In this document: one piece after another, positions 9,878 to 19,929 of the stretch
How positions within the stretch are numbered: the stretch's first letter is position 1
How the letters are laid out: each line of letters begins with the position of its first letter
Origin: Caballeronia sp. TF1N1
GTDB taxonomy: Bacteria; Pseudomonadota; Gammaproteobacteria; Burkholderiales; Burkholderiaceae
Assembly: GCF_022878925.1 (NCBI RefSeq)
Contig: NZ_CP084626.1
Coordinates: forward strand, 1,178,001-1,242,000
Direction of reading: 5' to 3'
DNA: 64,000 bases
Position numbers and translations under genes: made by a program
The notes under the pieces: generated by a model
What the model was told of the DNA's origin: nothing
Seen by the model: the letters and a program-made list of their open reading frames with translations, nothing else
The model's database searches: none

Positions 9878-10596
9878 GCGCTCGCACGCTTCATCGCGTC
9901 AACGAGCGGGCGGGAGGCGCGCGGCGGCGTCATCACATCGCGCTTGCCGCTCAGTACGAGTACCGGACACTGCACCGTTGCAGCGCGTTCGAGCGCATCC
10001 GCGTAACCGTTGCACGCGCTGAAATCGGTGTGAAAAAGCTGCGCCTCGCCTTGAGCGCTGACGCGTTCCATCAGGCGCTGGTTGACGCCTCGCAACCAGA
10101 ATCCGGGCGCCGGAGCCGACGGTTTTGCGGCGATGGTCGAATGCGACCATTGGTTGACCATATCGATCGCTTCCGGCTCGTGTTCGCGCGCGGCATCGAG
10201 AAGCGTGTCGGAAACGGCCATCGGTGCGGCCGTGCTGACGAGCGCCAGTCCGAGCGCGCGGGCTGGATGGCGCGCGGCGGCATCGAGCGCGACTAGCGAA
10301 CCCATGCTGTGCCCGACGAAAATGGCCTTGTCCGTTTGGGCTGCATCGAGAAGGTGAATCGTCCAGTCGGCGAGCGCGGCGACGGTGCTCAACGCGGGCC
10401 CGGCGCTACGGCCATGCGCGGGCAGGTCGGGCGCGAGCACGCCGAAACCGTGATGCGCGAAGTAACGCGTCTGCAAGCCCCAAACGCTGTGATCGTGTTG
10501 CGCGCCGTGCAGGAAGACGATCGTTGGCCTGGCGGCATCGAACGGTTTGCCGCCGGTGTAGGCATAGGCCGGGCGCCCGGCGATATCGAACATCAT
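9766..10596 (-). CDS. Alpha/beta hydrolase
   Basis: The 276-residue protein has the alpha/beta-hydrolase fold: oxyanion region FLHGAQHDHSVW around residue 28, the nucleophile elbow GHSMGSL (Ser near residue 96), the acid in SGKRDVMTPP and the catalytic His in GGHALMAEQP. It resembles lactonases and C-C hydrolases, but no substrate can be named. Its ATG overlaps the stop of the upstream PLP-enzyme gene (ATGA). The 3' end of the gene is tandemly duplicated downstream. The start could be either of two adjacent ATG codons. Confidence 0.9.
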   Translation of the reverse strand: MMFDIAGRPAYAYTGGKPFDAARPTIVFLHGAQHDHSVWGLQTRYFAHHGFGVLAPDLPAHGRSAGPALSTVAALADWTIHLLDAAQTDKAIFVGHSMGSLVALDAAARHPARALGLALVSTAAPMAVSDTLLDAAREHEPEAIDMVNQWSHSTIAAKPSAPAPGFWLRGVNQRLMERVSAQGEAQLFHTDFSACNGYADALERAATVQCPVLVLSGKRDVMTPPRASRPLVDAMKRASATVSAVELDGGHALMAEQPDAVLDTLFAFALKCAGER

Positions 10597-11945
10597 GCGC
10601 GGCTCCCAAGCGGCGCGGCGCGTGAGCCTTCGCTGCTTTTGCCGCTCTCTGCGCTTTCGGCCGCCTTTTGCGCTGCCTTGAGCCCGCGCTTGAGATCGTC
10701 GATGAGATCGTCCGCATCTTCCAGTCCGATAGACAAACGAATACGTCCCGGACCGATACCCGCCGCGGCGAGCGCCGCCGCGTCCATTCGAAAGTGCGTG
10801 GTCGAGGCGGGATGGATGACGAGCGAGCGCGCATCGCCGACATTGGCGAGATGCGAAAACAGCGTCAGCGACTCGATGAACTTGCGCGCCGCCGGCACGC
10901 CGCCACGCAGATCGAAGCTGAACACCGCGCCCGCACCGCGCGGCAGAAGCCTCTTGGCGAGCGCATGGTCGCGATGCGTCGGCAGTTCGGGATAAGCCAC
11001 GCCTTCGACTGCCGGTGAACTCAGCAGGAATTCGATCACCTTGCGCGTATTCGCAACGTGCCTATCCATGCGTAACGGCAAGGTTTCGATGCCTTGAAGC
11101 AACTGCCACGCAGCCTGCGGATGCAGACACGCGCCGAAGTCGCGCAGCCCTTCGCGCCGTGCGCGCAACAGGAACGGCGCAACCGTGCTTTCCTCGGCGA
11201 AGACCATGCCGTGAAAGCCGTCGTAAGGCTGGGTGAATTCGGGGAAGCGTCCGCTCGCCGCGAAGTCGAACGTGCCGCCATCCACCAGTACGCCGCCGAT
11301 GGTCGTGCCATGACCGCCCAGAAACTTGGTCGCGGAGTGGTAGACCAGGTCGGCGCCGTGTTCGAACGGTCGCAGCAAGTAAGGCGTGGTGAAGGTCGAA
11401 TCCACGAGCAGCGGCGCGCCGTGTTCATGCGCGACCTCCGCGACGCCCGCGATATCGAGCACGTCGAGTCCCGGATTGCCGAGCGTTTCGCCGAAGAAGA
11501 GGCGCGTTTCCGGACGCGCCGCTTGACGCCACGCATCGAGATCGTGCGGAGCGACGAAGGTGGTCTCTATTCCGAAGCGCCGCAGCGTGTAGTGCAGCAG
11601 ATTGTGCGAGCCACCATACAGCGCGCTCGATGCCACGACGTGCGAGCCCGCGCCCATCAGTGTGGCAATGGCCAGATGCAGCGCCGCCTGGCCGCTCGCC
11701 GTGCCGATTGCACCGGCGCCGCCTTCCAGCGCCGCCACGCGTTCCTCGAAAACCGCCACCGTCGGGTTCGAGATGCGGGAATAGACATGTCCCGAGCGCT
11801 CCATGTTGAAGAGCGCGGCGGCGTGATCGGTATCGCGGAAAGTGAACGACGTGGTCTGATAGATCGGCGTGGCGCGCGCCCCGGTCACGGGGTCGGGTGC
11901 GGCGCCCGCGTGCAGCGCGAGCGTGTCGAAGCGGTTGGCGGGCAT
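10593..11945 (-). CDS. Cys/Met metabolism PLP enzyme, O-acetylhomoserine sulfhydrylase type
   Basis: The 450-residue protein is a trans-sulfuration PLP enzyme: TPIYQTTSF near residue 27, the phosphate-binding ASGQAALHLA, the cofactor-anchoring DSTFTTPYLL and the Schiff-base Lys in HSATKFLGGHGT (about residue 208). The N-terminus (FDTLALHAGAAPDPVTGARATP) is that of MetY enzymes, which make homocysteine from O-acetylhomoserine and sulfide; cystathionine gamma-synthase is the alternative. The last 30 residues are a low-complexity Ala/Glu/Ser tail. It is translationally coupled to the alpha/beta hydrolase downstream. Confidence 0.9.
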   Translation of the reverse strand: MPANRFDTLALHAGAAPDPVTGARATPIYQTTSFTFRDTDHAAALFNMERSGHVYSRISNPTVAVFEERVAALEGGAGAIGTASGQAALHLAIATLMGAGSHVVASSALYGGSHNLLHYTLRRFGIETTFVAPHDLDAWRQAARPETRLFFGETLGNPGLDVLDIAGVAEVAHEHGAPLLVDSTFTTPYLLRPFEHGADLVYHSATKFLGGHGTTIGGVLVDGGTFDFAASGRFPEFTQPYDGFHGMVFAEESTVAPFLLRARREGLRDFGACLHPQAAWQLLQGIETLPLRMDRHVANTRKVIEFLLSSPAVEGVAYPELPTHRDHALAKRLLPRGAGAVFSFDLRGGVPAARKFIESLTLFSHLANVGDARSLVIHPASTTHFRMDAAALAAAGIGPGRIRLSIGLEDADDLIDDLKRGLKAAQKAAESAESGKSSEGSRAAPLGSRA

Positions 11946-12184
11946 GGTTGGCGGCCTGTGTGGAGCAGGTCAGGAAAATAGCGGTCGATCATCGTAACAT
12001 CCGCCTCGCGCGGGAAAACCTAGGGCGAACACGCGCGCATCGAATGGGAGATCGGCCCGCAAAGCCTTATCCGAATGGCCAGACAAGGCTGCTTTGCTTT
12101 CTTTTTGCGGGCCTTTCCGATAGCATCGAAACATGGTTTCAAGAACGTTCGGCAATTGAACAGGCATTTCGCGAGGAGACAGTC

Positions 12185-12637
12185 ATGCGAGTCAGCGACA
12201 TTCTGAAAGTAAAGGGCAACGCGCTATTCACGGTCACGCCCGACACGCCGCTCGCCGAAGCAATCGACGCCATGGCGGCGCATGACATCGGCTCGCTCGT
12301 CGTCATGGAATACGGCGATCTGGCCGGCATGCTTACCTTCCGCGAAATCATCGTCACCTTGCGCGACAACGGCGGCAGCGTCGGCACAACGAGCATCCGC
12401 AAGATCATGGACGACCATCCGCTCACCTGCACGCCCGAAACGGACGTCAACGAAGTGCGGCGCATGATGCTCGAGCATCACGTGCGTTACTTGCCGGTCA
12501 TGGAGAATCGCGCGCTGATGGGCGTGATCTCGTTTTATGATGTCGCGCGCGCGGTCGTCGAGGAACAAGGCTTCGAGAATCGCATGCTGAAAGCGTATAT
12601 ACGCGACTGGCCTGAGCAACAGGAAGAAGCGCGCTGA
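12185..12637 (+). CDS. CBS domain protein (paired CBS)
   Basis: The start at 12185 has a GAGGAG ribosome site 7 bases upstream and gives a 150-residue protein made almost wholly of two CBS domains (about 8-62 and 77-132), with the motifs MAAHDIGSLVVM and MLEHHVRYLPVM. Such Bateman modules bind adenine nucleotides and act as energy or redox sensors; stand-alone versions of unknown partner are common in beta-proteobacteria. A strong terminator follows. Confidence 0.9.
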   Translation: MRVSDILKVKGNALFTVTPDTPLAEAIDAMAAHDIGSLVVMEYGDLAGMLTFREIIVTLRDNGGSVGTTSIRKIMDDHPLTCTPETDVNEVRRMMLEHHVRYLPVMENRALMGVISFYDVARAVVEEQGFENRMLKAYIRDWPEQQEEAR

Positions 12638-12684
12638 GCACCTGCCCGATCCAACGCTTCGACGCTTCGCGTGACACCCCATGG

Positions 12685-12712
12685 AAGCGCGCCCCGGTGG
12701 CGCGCTTTTTTT
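12685..12712 (+). terminator. Rho-independent terminator after the CBS gene
   Basis: AAGCGCGCC and GGCGCGCTT form a 9-bp stem with a small loop, followed by a T run. Confidence 0.85.
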
Positions 12713-12833
12713 CGTCCGGCTCGAACGCCTTTGCAGGCTTCGAGCTTCTTTTCCCGTGACATCCGCATTCGATCGCGCGGCGCCATCCAAGCCCGGTTCG
12801 CGATCAACTCCGGATCAATTTTTGTAGATAGCC

Positions 12834-14777
12834 ATGAGTAGTGAAAATCCGTCGCGTGCCTCGTCGCGCGCATCCCGCGCCGCACGCCACGAAGAGAAAG
12901 GCCAGTTCGGTCTTTTGCGCGAACGCCGTTTCGCGCCGTTTTTCTGGACGCAGTTTCTAGGCGCGATGAACGACAACGTCTTCAAGGTCGGCTTCACGTC
13001 GCTCGTCACGTTTCAGGCGGCGCGCTTTTCCGGCGTCGATCCGGGCACGGCCGCGTTCCTCATCTCGGCCATCTTTATCGTGCCGTTCGTGCTGTTCTCC
13101 GCGACCTCCGGCCAGATCGCCGACAAATACGACAAGGCCACGCTCGCGCGCCTGGTCAAGAGCTTCGAGATTCTCGTCATGTTGATTGGCGGCGCCGGCT
13201 TCGTGCTGCATAGCGCGCCGCTTTTATACGTCTGCACATTTCTGATGGGCGTGCACTCCACGGTGTTCGGGCCGGTGAAGTATGCGTATCTGCCGCAGCA
13301 TCTGGAGGCTTCCGAACTCGTCGGCGGCAACGGGCTCGTGGAAATGGGCACATTCGTCGCGATTCTCATCGGCACGATCGTCGGCGGGGCGGCGGCGGGT
13401 GCGGTCGAACACGGGGCGATGGTGCTCGCGGCGGCGTGTCTCGCGTTCGCGATCATCGGGCGCGTCGTATCGAGCTTCATTCCGAAGTCCAACGCGTCGC
13501 AGCCGGATTTGCGCATCAACTGGAATCCGGTCTCGGAGACGTGGCGCAATCTCAAGCTCGCGAAAGCCGACCGTACCGTGTTCCTGAGCCTGCTCGGCAT
13601 TTCGTGGCTGTGGTTCGTCGGCGCGACTTTTCTCACGTCGTTCTTCAACTTCGCGAAGGACGTGCTCTCCGCGAACCCCGATGTCGTCACCATTCTCCTC
13701 GCGACGTTTTCGCTCGGCATCGGCACGGGTTCGCTCTTGTGCGAGAAGCTGTCGAAGCGGCGCGTCGAGATCGGACTGGTGCCGCTCGGGTCCATCGGCA
13801 TCAGCGTGTTCGCCATCGATCTGTTCTTTGCCAGTCATCGGATTGCGCCGGCGGGGCATCTGCTCGGCGTTGCGGAGTTTCTGCTCGCGTTGCCGCACTG
13901 GCGCATTCTCGCGGACCTCTTTCTCCTTGCCATGTTCGGCGGCTTCTACAGCGTGCCGCTCTACGCGCTGATCCAGGCGCGCAGCCAGCCGACGCATCGG
14001 GCGCGCATCATCGCCGCGAACAATATCCTGAACTCGTTCTTCATGATCGTCTCGGCGTTGATGGCGCTCGGGCTCACGGCGCTCGGCGTCGGCATTCCCG
14101 GGCTCTTTCTCGCGACCGCGCTGCTCAACGTGGTTGTCGCCGTGTACATCTATTCGCTCGTGCCGGAGTTTTTGCTGCGCTTCATGGCCTGGGTGCTGGT
14201 GCATACGTTCTACCGCATTCGTCTCGTGGATGCCGAGCGCATTCCATCGCGCGGCGCGGCGGTGCTGGTGTGCAATCACGTCAGTTTCGTCGATGCCATC
14301 GTCATCATGGCCGAAAGTCCGCGCCCAATCCGCTTCGTGATGGATCACCGCATCTTTCGCTCGCCGGTGATCGGCTGGCTGTTCCGCCATGTGAAGGCGA
14401 TTCCGATCGCGCCCGCGCACGAAGACGCGGAATTGCTCGAACGCGCATACCAGAAATGCGCCGAAGCGCTCGAAGAGGGCGAGCTCGTGTGCATCTTTCC
14501 CGAAGGCAAACTCACGCGTACGGGCGAGATCAATCCGTTCAGGCACGGCATTTCGCAGATCCTGCGGCGGCATCCGGCGCCGGTCGTGCCGGTCGCGCTG
14601 CGAGGCTTGTGGGGCAGCGTGTTTTCGCGTCATGAAGATGCGCGCTGGCCGCGGCCTATCCAACGCGGCGTCATGACCCGCCTGACGCTGGCGGTAGGCG
14701 AACCGATCGCGCCGGACGAGGCGACGCCGGAACGTTTGCAGCAGATCGTGACGGCGTTGCGCGGGGCGCGGCGCTAG
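12834..14777 (+). CDS. MFS transporter fused to a PlsC-type acyltransferase
   Basis: The 647-residue protein has two parts. Residues about 25-430 form a 12-helix major-facilitator domain resembling the lysophospholipid flippase LplT ([20 protein letters not shown]). Residues about 440-640 form a glycerolipid acyltransferase with the catalytic H-x4-D in CNHVSFVDA and the [10 protein letters not shown] motif. In E. coli the flippase LplT is encoded beside Aas, which joins an acyltransferase to an acyl-ACP synthetase; here flippase and acyltransferase are one chain without the synthetase. It likely flips lysophospholipid inward and reacylates it. The ribosome site is weak. Confidence 0.9.
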   Translation: MSSENPSRASSRASRAARHEEKGQFGLLRERRFAPFFWTQFLGAMNDNVFKVGFTSLVTFQAARFSGVDPGTAAFLISAIFIVPFVLFSATSGQIADKYDKATLARLVKSFEILVMLIGGAGFVLHSAPLLYVCTFLMGVHSTVFGPVKYAYLPQHLEASELVGGNGLVEMGTFVAILIGTIVGGAAAGAVEHGAMVLAAACLAFAIIGRVVSSFIPKSNASQPDLRINWNPVSETWRNLKLAKADRTVFLSLLGISWLWFVGATFLTSFFNFAKDVLSANPDVVTILLATFSLGIGTGSLLCEKLSKRRVEIGLVPLGSIGISVFAIDLFFASHRIAPAGHLLGVAEFLLALPHWRILADLFLLAMFGGFYSVPLYALIQARSQPTHRARIIAANNILNSFFMIVSALMALGLTALGVGIPGLFLATALLNVVVAVYIYSLVPEFLLRFMAWVLVHTFYRIRLVDAERIPSRGAAVLVCNHVSFVDAIVIMAESPRPIRFVMDHRIFRSPVIGWLFRHVKAIPIAPAHEDAELLERAYQKCAEALEEGELVCIFPEGKLTRTGEINPFRHGISQILRRHPAPVVPVALRGLWGSVFSRHEDARWPRPIQRGVMTRLTLAVGEPIAPDEATPERLQQIVTALRGARR

Positions 14778-14829
14778 ATGCCACTGGCATAATGTCGGTT
14801 TCCCCGGCACTTTTCTAAGGTCGACGCTC

Positions 14830-15936
14830 ATGTCCGGCAATACCCTTGGCACGCTTTTCACCGTCACCAACTTCGGCGAGTCGCACGGACCGGCGATCGG
14901 CTGCGTGATCGACGGCTGCCCGCCCGGCATGGCCCTGACCGAGGCCGATATCCAGGTCGAACTGGACCGCCGCCGTCCCGGCACGTCGCGCCACGTGACG
15001 CAGCGCCAGGAAGCGGATCAGGTCGAGATTCTCTCGGGCGTGTTCGAAGGCGTGACCACCGGCACGCCCATCGCGCTGCTTATCCGCAATACGGATCAGC
15101 GCAGCAAGGACTACGGCAATATCGTCGAAACCTTCCGCCCCGGTCACGCCGATTACACCTACTGGCAGAAATACGGCGTGCGCGACTATCGCGGCGGTGG
15201 CCGTTCGTCGGCGCGTCTGACGGCGCCGACAGTCGCGGCAGGTGCGGTCGCGAAGAAATGGTTGCGCGAAAAGTTCGGCGTGGAAACGCGCGGCTACATG
15301 AGCGCGCTCGGCGAGATTCCCATTCCGTTCGTCGGTTGGGAACATGTGCGCGAGAATCCGTTCTTCGCGCCGAATGCCGACGTGGTGCCGCAACTCGAGG
15401 CGTACATGGACAACTTGCGGCGCGACGGCGACTCGGTCGGCGCGCGCATCGAAGTGGTCGCGAGCGGCGTGCCGGTCGGCTTGGGCGAGCCGCTTTACGA
15501 TCGACTCGATGCGGACATCGCCAAGGCGATGATGGGCCTGAATGCAGCGAAGGGCGTCGAGATCGGCGCGGGCTTCGCGAGCGTGGCGCAACGCGGTTCG
15601 CAGCATGGCGACGAGATGACGCCCGAAGGTTTCGCGACCAACAACGCGGGCGGCATTCTCGGCGGCATTTCGAGCGGGCAGGACATCACCGTGTCGATTG
15701 CGATCAAGCCGACATCGAGCATTCGGACGGCGCGTCAGTCGATCGACAAATCGGGCGCGCCCGCGACTGTCGAGACCTTCGGCCGTCACGATCCGTGCGT
15801 GGGGATCCGCGCGACGCCTATCGCCGAGGCCCTGCTTGCGCTCGTGCTAATGGACCACGCGCTGAGGCATCGTGCGCAGAACGGCGATGTCGTCGTCGGC
15901 ACGCCGAAGATTGCAGCGCATACGCCGGCTAATTGA
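14830..15936 (+). CDS. aroC: Chorismate synthase
   Basis: The 368-residue protein contains the three family signatures: [18 protein letters not shown] near residue 18, the [11 protein letters not shown] block near residue 125 and the R-H-D-P-C-V-G-I-R block near residue 320. It converts 5-enolpyruvylshikimate-3-phosphate to chorismate with reduced FMN, the last step of the shikimate pathway. The ATG lies 52 bases after the MFS/acyltransferase stop, so cotranscription is possible. Length is normal (about 365). Confidence 0.97.
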   Translation: MSGNTLGTLFTVTNFGESHGPAIGCVIDGCPPGMALTEADIQVELDRRRPGTSRHVTQRQEADQVEILSGVFEGVTTGTPIALLIRNTDQRSKDYGNIVETFRPGHADYTYWQKYGVRDYRGGGRSSARLTAPTVAAGAVAKKWLREKFGVETRGYMSALGEIPIPFVGWEHVRENPFFAPNADVVPQLEAYMDNLRRDGDSVGARIEVVASGVPVGLGEPLYDRLDADIAKAMMGLNAAKGVEIGAGFASVAQRGSQHGDEMTPEGFATNNAGGILGGISSGQDITVSIAIKPTSSIRTARQSIDKSGAPATVETFGRHDPCVGIRATPIAEALLALVLMDHALRHRAQNGDVVVGTPKIAAHTPAN

Positions 15937-16070
15937 TTGCGCTTTGATTGCGCTTTCCTGAACGGGAGGCTTGCCCGCGACGGCATTATCCTCGCCGATA
16001 AAAGCACGACGCCGGTTCAACCGGCGCCGTACGACAGCCGCGCCCACGCGCGGCCCACCATCTCACCCGA

Positions 16071-17747
16071 TTACATATTCGGGTAGTTCGGCCCACCGCC
16101 GCCTTCAGGCGTCACCCACACGATATTCTGCGTCGGGTCCTTGATATCGCATGTCTTGCAATGCACGCAGTTTTGCGCGTTGATCTGCAGACGTTCGCCG
16201 CCATCGTCCGTCTTCACGAACTCGTACACCGCTGCCGGGCAATAACGTCCTTCCGGACCTGCATAGGTCCGCAAATTCACGTTCACCGGCACGCTCGGGT
16301 CTTTCAGCGTCAGATGCGCCGGCTGATTCTCTTCGTGATTCGTGTTCGAAATGAATACCGACGAAAGCCTGTCGAACGTCAGCTTGCCATCCGGCTTCGG
16401 ATAAACGATCGGCTTGCTCTGCGACGCGGGCTTCAGCATCTCGTGATCCCAATGCTGATGATGCAGCGTCCACGGCACGTTGCCGCCCATGACCTTCTGT
16501 TCCAGCCCGACCATGAACGTGCCGAGGTACAGGCCCTTGCTCATCCACTGCTTGAAATTGCGCGCGCGATGCAGTTCGGTCTTGAGCCAGGAAGTATCGA
16601 AGGCTTCTGGATACGCGCTCAACTCGTCGCTCTGACGGCCCGCCTGCACCGCGTCGAAGGCGGCTTCGGCGGCCATCTTGCCGGACTTGATCGCCGCGTG
16701 GCTGCCCTTGATGCGCGATGCGTTCAAAAAGCCCGCGTCGTCGCCGGCCAGCGCGCCGCCCGGAAACACGAGCTTTGGCAACGACATCAGGCCGCCCGCG
16801 GTAATGGCGCGCGCGCCGTAGGAAATGCGCTTGCCGCCTTCGAGGAACGGGCGAATGGCCGGATGCGTTTTGTAGCGCTGAAACTCTTCGAACGGCGAAA
16901 GATACGGGTTTGAATAGCCGAGCCCGACCACGAAGCCCACCATCACCTGATTGTTGTCCATGTGATAAAGGAACGAGCCGCCGTACGTGTCGGGATCGAG
17001 CGGCCAGCCCGCCGTGTGGATAACGAGCCCCGGCTTGTGCTTGACGGGATCGGTCTCCCACAATTCCTTGATGCCGATGCCATATACCTGCGGATCGGCA
17101 TTCTGATTGAGCTTGAACTTGTCCATCAACTGACGGCCGAGATGCCCGCGCGCGCCTTCGCAGAATAACGTGTACTTCGCGTGCAATTCCATGCCGAGCT
17201 GGAAGTTCTCGGTCGGCTCGCCATCCTTGCCGATGCCCAGATTGCCGGTGACGACGCCTTTCACCGCGCCACTGTCGCTGTACAGCACTTCGGCGGCCGG
17301 AAAGCCCGGGAAGATCTCGACGCCCAGTTCCTCCGCCTGCGCGCCCAACCAGCGCGTGACGTTGGCGAGACTCACGACGTAGTTGCCGTGATTCTTGAAG
17401 TTGTCGGGAAGCAGCCAGTTCGGCACCTGCTTCGCGCTGTCCTGCGTGAGAAAGAGGAAGCGGTCTTCGGTCACTTCGACGTCAAGCGGTGCGTTTCTTT
17501 CCTTCCAGTCGGGGATGAGTTCGGACAGACCGCGCGGGTCCATGACCGCGCCCGACAAAATGTGCGCGCCGATCTCCGAGCCTTTTTCCAGCACGCACAC
17601 GCCGATTTCGACGCCTTTTTCCTGCGCAAGCTGTTTTAACCGGATAGCCGCCGACAAACCGGCTGGCCCGCCGCCGACGATGACGACGTCGTATTCCATC
17701 GATTCGCGGGGACCGTACTGCTCGATAAGGCTCGCCGGGGTCATCAA
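16071..17747 (-). CDS. Electron transfer flavoprotein-ubiquinone oxidoreductase
   Basis: The 558-residue protein has an N-terminal FAD-binding Rossmann motif (VVIVGGGPAGLSAAIRL around residue 20), the ubiquinone-binding middle part, and a C-terminal 4Fe-4S domain with CVHCKTC and a later Cys. It takes electrons from ETF, reduced by acyl-CoA and other dehydrogenases, to the quinone pool at the inner face of the membrane. It is divergent from the SDR/thioesterase pair, with a perfect palindrome between. Two adjacent ATG codons could start it. Confidence 0.96.
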   Translation of the reverse strand: MMTPASLIEQYGPRESMEYDVVIVGGGPAGLSAAIRLKQLAQEKGVEIGVCVLEKGSEIGAHILSGAVMDPRGLSELIPDWKERNAPLDVEVTEDRFLFLTQDSAKQVPNWLLPDNFKNHGNYVVSLANVTRWLGAQAEELGVEIFPGFPAAEVLYSDSGAVKGVVTGNLGIGKDGEPTENFQLGMELHAKYTLFCEGARGHLGRQLMDKFKLNQNADPQVYGIGIKELWETDPVKHKPGLVIHTAGWPLDPDTYGGSFLYHMDNNQVMVGFVVGLGYSNPYLSPFEEFQRYKTHPAIRPFLEGGKRISYGARAITAGGLMSLPKLVFPGGALAGDDAGFLNASRIKGSHAAIKSGKMAAEAAFDAVQAGRQSDELSAYPEAFDTSWLKTELHRARNFKQWMSKGLYLGTFMVGLEQKVMGGNVPWTLHHQHWDHEMLKPASQSKPIVYPKPDGKLTFDRLSSVFISNTNHEENQPAHLTLKDPSVPVNVNLRTYAGPEGRYCPAAVYEFVKTDDGGERLQINAQNCVHCKTCDIKDPTQNIVWVTPEGGGGPNYPNM

Positions 17748-17833
17748 TGCTCCTCTGTACCGTTAGAATGGCCTTTTAAGATCGCGTATTGTCAGCGAAC
17801 GTCAGGCAGGCTGCAACCGACCTTGTCTGATCG

Positions 17834-17847
17834 AGTACGATCGTACT
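17834..17847. promoter_or_regulatory. Perfect 14-bp palindrome between ETF-QO and SDR genes
   Basis: AGTACGATCGTACT reads the same on both strands. It lies 87 bases upstream of the ETF-QO start and 100 bases upstream of the SDR start, in an otherwise unstructured gap. This is the form of a TetR-like operator. ETF genes are recurrent targets of fatty-acid and branched-chain regulators such as PsrA, FadP and LiuR; I cannot assign this site to any of them from sequence alone. Confidence 0.55.
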
Positions 17848-17947
17848 ATTCTAGACGGCGCCGCGAAATCGGTGTCGATGCCACTAGCGGACTGGCGCAT
17901 GCCGCGTGCCGCGTAAGGCCGAATCAACCGTAAAAGAAGGAAGCACA

Positions 17948-18721
17948 ATGGGCCGTTCGATCAATCTGGAAGGCAAGGTCGCGCTGATTACCGGCGCGTC
18001 CAGTGGACTTGGAAAGCGTTTTGCGCAAGTACTGTCGCAAGCCGGCGCGAAAGTGGTGCTGGCGAGCCGTCGCACCGAGCGTCTCAAGGAATTGCGCGCG
18101 GAAATCGAGGCATCGGGCGGCGCGGCGCATGTCGTGTCGCTGGACGTGACCGACTATCAGAGCATCAAGTCCGCGGTCGCGCATGCGGAGACGGAAGCCG
18201 GTACCATCGACATCCTCGTGAATAATTCGGGTGTTTCGACGACGCAGAAGCTGACCGACGTCACGCCCTCCGACTACGAATACGTCTTCGGCACCAATGT
18301 GCGCGGCGCGTTCTTCGTGGCGCAGGAAGTGGCCAAGCGCATGATCATGCGCGGCAGCGGCGCGGCCAAGCCGGCGTATCGCATCATCAACGTGGCTTCG
18401 GTGGCGGGACTGCGCGTGTTTCCGCAGATCGGCCTCTACGCCATGAGTAAGGCGTCGGTCGTGCAGATGACCAAGGCCATGGCGCTCGAATGGGGCCGCC
18501 ACGGCATCAATGTGAACGCCATCTGCCCGGGTTATATCGACACCGAAATCAATCACCATCACTGGAAAACCGAGCAAGGCCAGAAGCTCGTGTCGATGCT
18601 GCCGCGCCGCCGCGTGGGTTCGCCCGGCGACCTCGACGGCCTTCTGCTCTTGCTCGCCGCCGACGAATCGCAGTTCATGAACGGCGCGGTCATCTCGGCG
18701 GACGACGGTTTTTCGCTCTGA
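17948..18721 (+). CDS. SDR family oxidoreductase
   Basis: The start at 17948 has the ribosome site AGAAGGAAG 6 bases upstream; the product has 257 residues. It is a classical short-chain dehydrogenase: cofactor motif TGASSGLG near residue 18, NNSGVS, and the catalytic Y-x3-K in YAMSK. The C-terminal part ends in the usual DDGFSL. It is 26 bases upstream of a 4HBT thioesterase gene and divergent from ETF-QO, so a role in acyl-CoA metabolism is likely; the substrate is unknown. Confidence 0.92.
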   Translation: MGRSINLEGKVALITGASSGLGKRFAQVLSQAGAKVVLASRRTERLKELRAEIEASGGAAHVVSLDVTDYQSIKSAVAHAETEAGTIDILVNNSGVSTTQKLTDVTPSDYEYVFGTNVRGAFFVAQEVAKRMIMRGSGAAKPAYRIINVASVAGLRVFPQIGLYAMSKASVVQMTKAMALEWGRHGINVNAICPGYIDTEINHHHWKTEQGQKLVSMLPRRRVGSPGDLDGLLLLLAADESQFMNGAVISADDGFSL

Positions 18722-18747
18722 GCGCGCGCTTTCTCGAACAGGCAAAC

Positions 18748-19179
18748 ATGAGCAACAACCCTTTTCACACCGTCTTCGAACTTTCCATGCCTATCCGTTG
18801 GGGTGACATGGACGCCTTCGGGCACGTCAACAACACCGTCTACTTCCGCTACATGGAGCAGGTGCGAATTTCGTGGTTCGAAGAGCTCGGCATCGTCGGA
18901 TCGAACGCCGAGGGACAAGGGCCGGTGATCGTCAATGCGTCGATGGAATTCCTGCGGCAACTACATTATCCGGGCAACGTGATCGGCCGCATGTCGGTCG
19001 GCAAGCCTGGACGCAGCAGCCTGGAAACGCACTTCGAGCTGTATCGCGACGACGCGCCTGGTGAGCTCTTTGCAAAGGGCGCGGCCAAGATCGTGTGGGT
19101 GGATTACAAGGCGGGCAAGTCCGTGCCGCTGCCGGACTTGCTTCGTCAGATCATCGAGACGGCTGCGCCCGCACTATGA
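18748..19179 (+). CDS. Acyl-CoA thioesterase, 4HBT hotdog fold
   Basis: The 143-residue product starts at the ATG at 18748. It contains the 4-hydroxybenzoyl-CoA thioesterase signature WGDMDAFGHVNNTVYFRYMEQ (catalytic Asp near residue 20), then the hotdog helix and sheet. It hydrolyses acyl-CoA thioesters in the cytosol, as YbgC-like proteins do. It follows the SDR gene closely and ends 10 bases before the convergent LuxR gene. An upstream open frame overlaps the SDR gene and is not used. Confidence 0.92.
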   Translation: MSNNPFHTVFELSMPIRWGDMDAFGHVNNTVYFRYMEQVRISWFEELGIVGSNAEGQGPVIVNASMEFLRQLHYPGNVIGRMSVGKPGRSSLETHFELYRDDAPGELFAKGAAKIVWVDYKAGKSVPLPDLLRQIIETAAPAL

Positions 19180-19189
19180 GCGTGCGCGC

Positions 19190-19735
19190 TCAGTTGCCGA
19201 GCAGGCGCTGCAGCAACTCCGTCGCGTTGCCCGTATCGTATTTGCGCATGAGCCGCGCGCGGTAGATATCGACCGTGCGCGGGCTGATGTCGAGCACGCG
19301 GCCAATTTGTTTGCTCGTCTTGCCGGTCACGAGTTGCGCGGCGATCTCCCTTTCGCGCGGCGTCAGTTCTATGGCCACACGCCGCGTCGCGCTCAAATCC
19401 TCGAAAGTCCAGACGCCCGCCGCATGCGGTGCGTCGCGCTCCAGCGCGCGGCCGGTGACGTGGCACCAGAACATTTCCCCATCCGAGCGCTTCATGATGC
19501 GATCGTCGCTGTAGGTGCCTTGCGTGCTGATATGCGCGGCAATACGCTCGCCGATGCGCGCAAACTCGTCCGGACTCGGATAAAGCACCCGAAACGACTC
19601 GCCGATGAGCGCCGCGCGCTCGAAGCCGAACATGGCGCAGACCTGCTCGTTGCAGTCCTCGATGATGCGCTCGCGCGAAAGCACGAGGCCAACGGGCGCG
19701 AGATGAAACGCGGTTTGGTAGTCCAGTTCAGGCAT
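19190..19735 (-). CDS. PAS domain LuxR-type response regulator
   Basis: From the ATG at 19733-19735 the product has 181 residues. A PAS domain (about 8-110, with the DCNEQVCAMFGFERAALIGES core and the PAC-like SDGEMFWCHVTGRAL part) is followed by a LuxR/FixJ helix-turn-helix (LTPREREIAAQLVTGKTSKQ, about 120-180). No receiver domain is present, so the PAS domain is the sensor. It is divergent from scoAB, suggesting it controls the CoA-transferase genes. The frame extends 14 codons further upstream. Confidence 0.9.
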   Translation of the reverse strand: MPELDYQTAFHLAPVGLVLSRERIIEDCNEQVCAMFGFERAALIGESFRVLYPSPDEFARIGERIAAHISTQGTYSDDRIMKRSDGEMFWCHVTGRALERDAPHAAGVWTFEDLSATRRVAIELTPREREIAAQLVTGKTSKQIGRVLDISPRTVDIYRARLMRKYDTGNATELLQRLLGN

Positions 19736-19929
19736 GAGGAAAAGGTGCGCCCGTGCTTCGCTCCCGGACGGAACCAAAGGGCGCGGGCAAAGACTTATGT
19801 ATTTTTGCGTATTGTGCCGGATGGATCGCTAAGCGTAATCTTTGCCCAAGTCTAAACGCCGCCTTGCTTGCCACGGCGGCCAAGAAAAGCCAGTTTTCAG
19901 TCGGGTTCACAAATGGAAGGGACAATCAG

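Noticed and set aside
16005..16032. A GCCGGTT/AACCGGC hairpin after aroC as a terminator.
   Set aside because: The stem is clear, but no T run follows on either strand.
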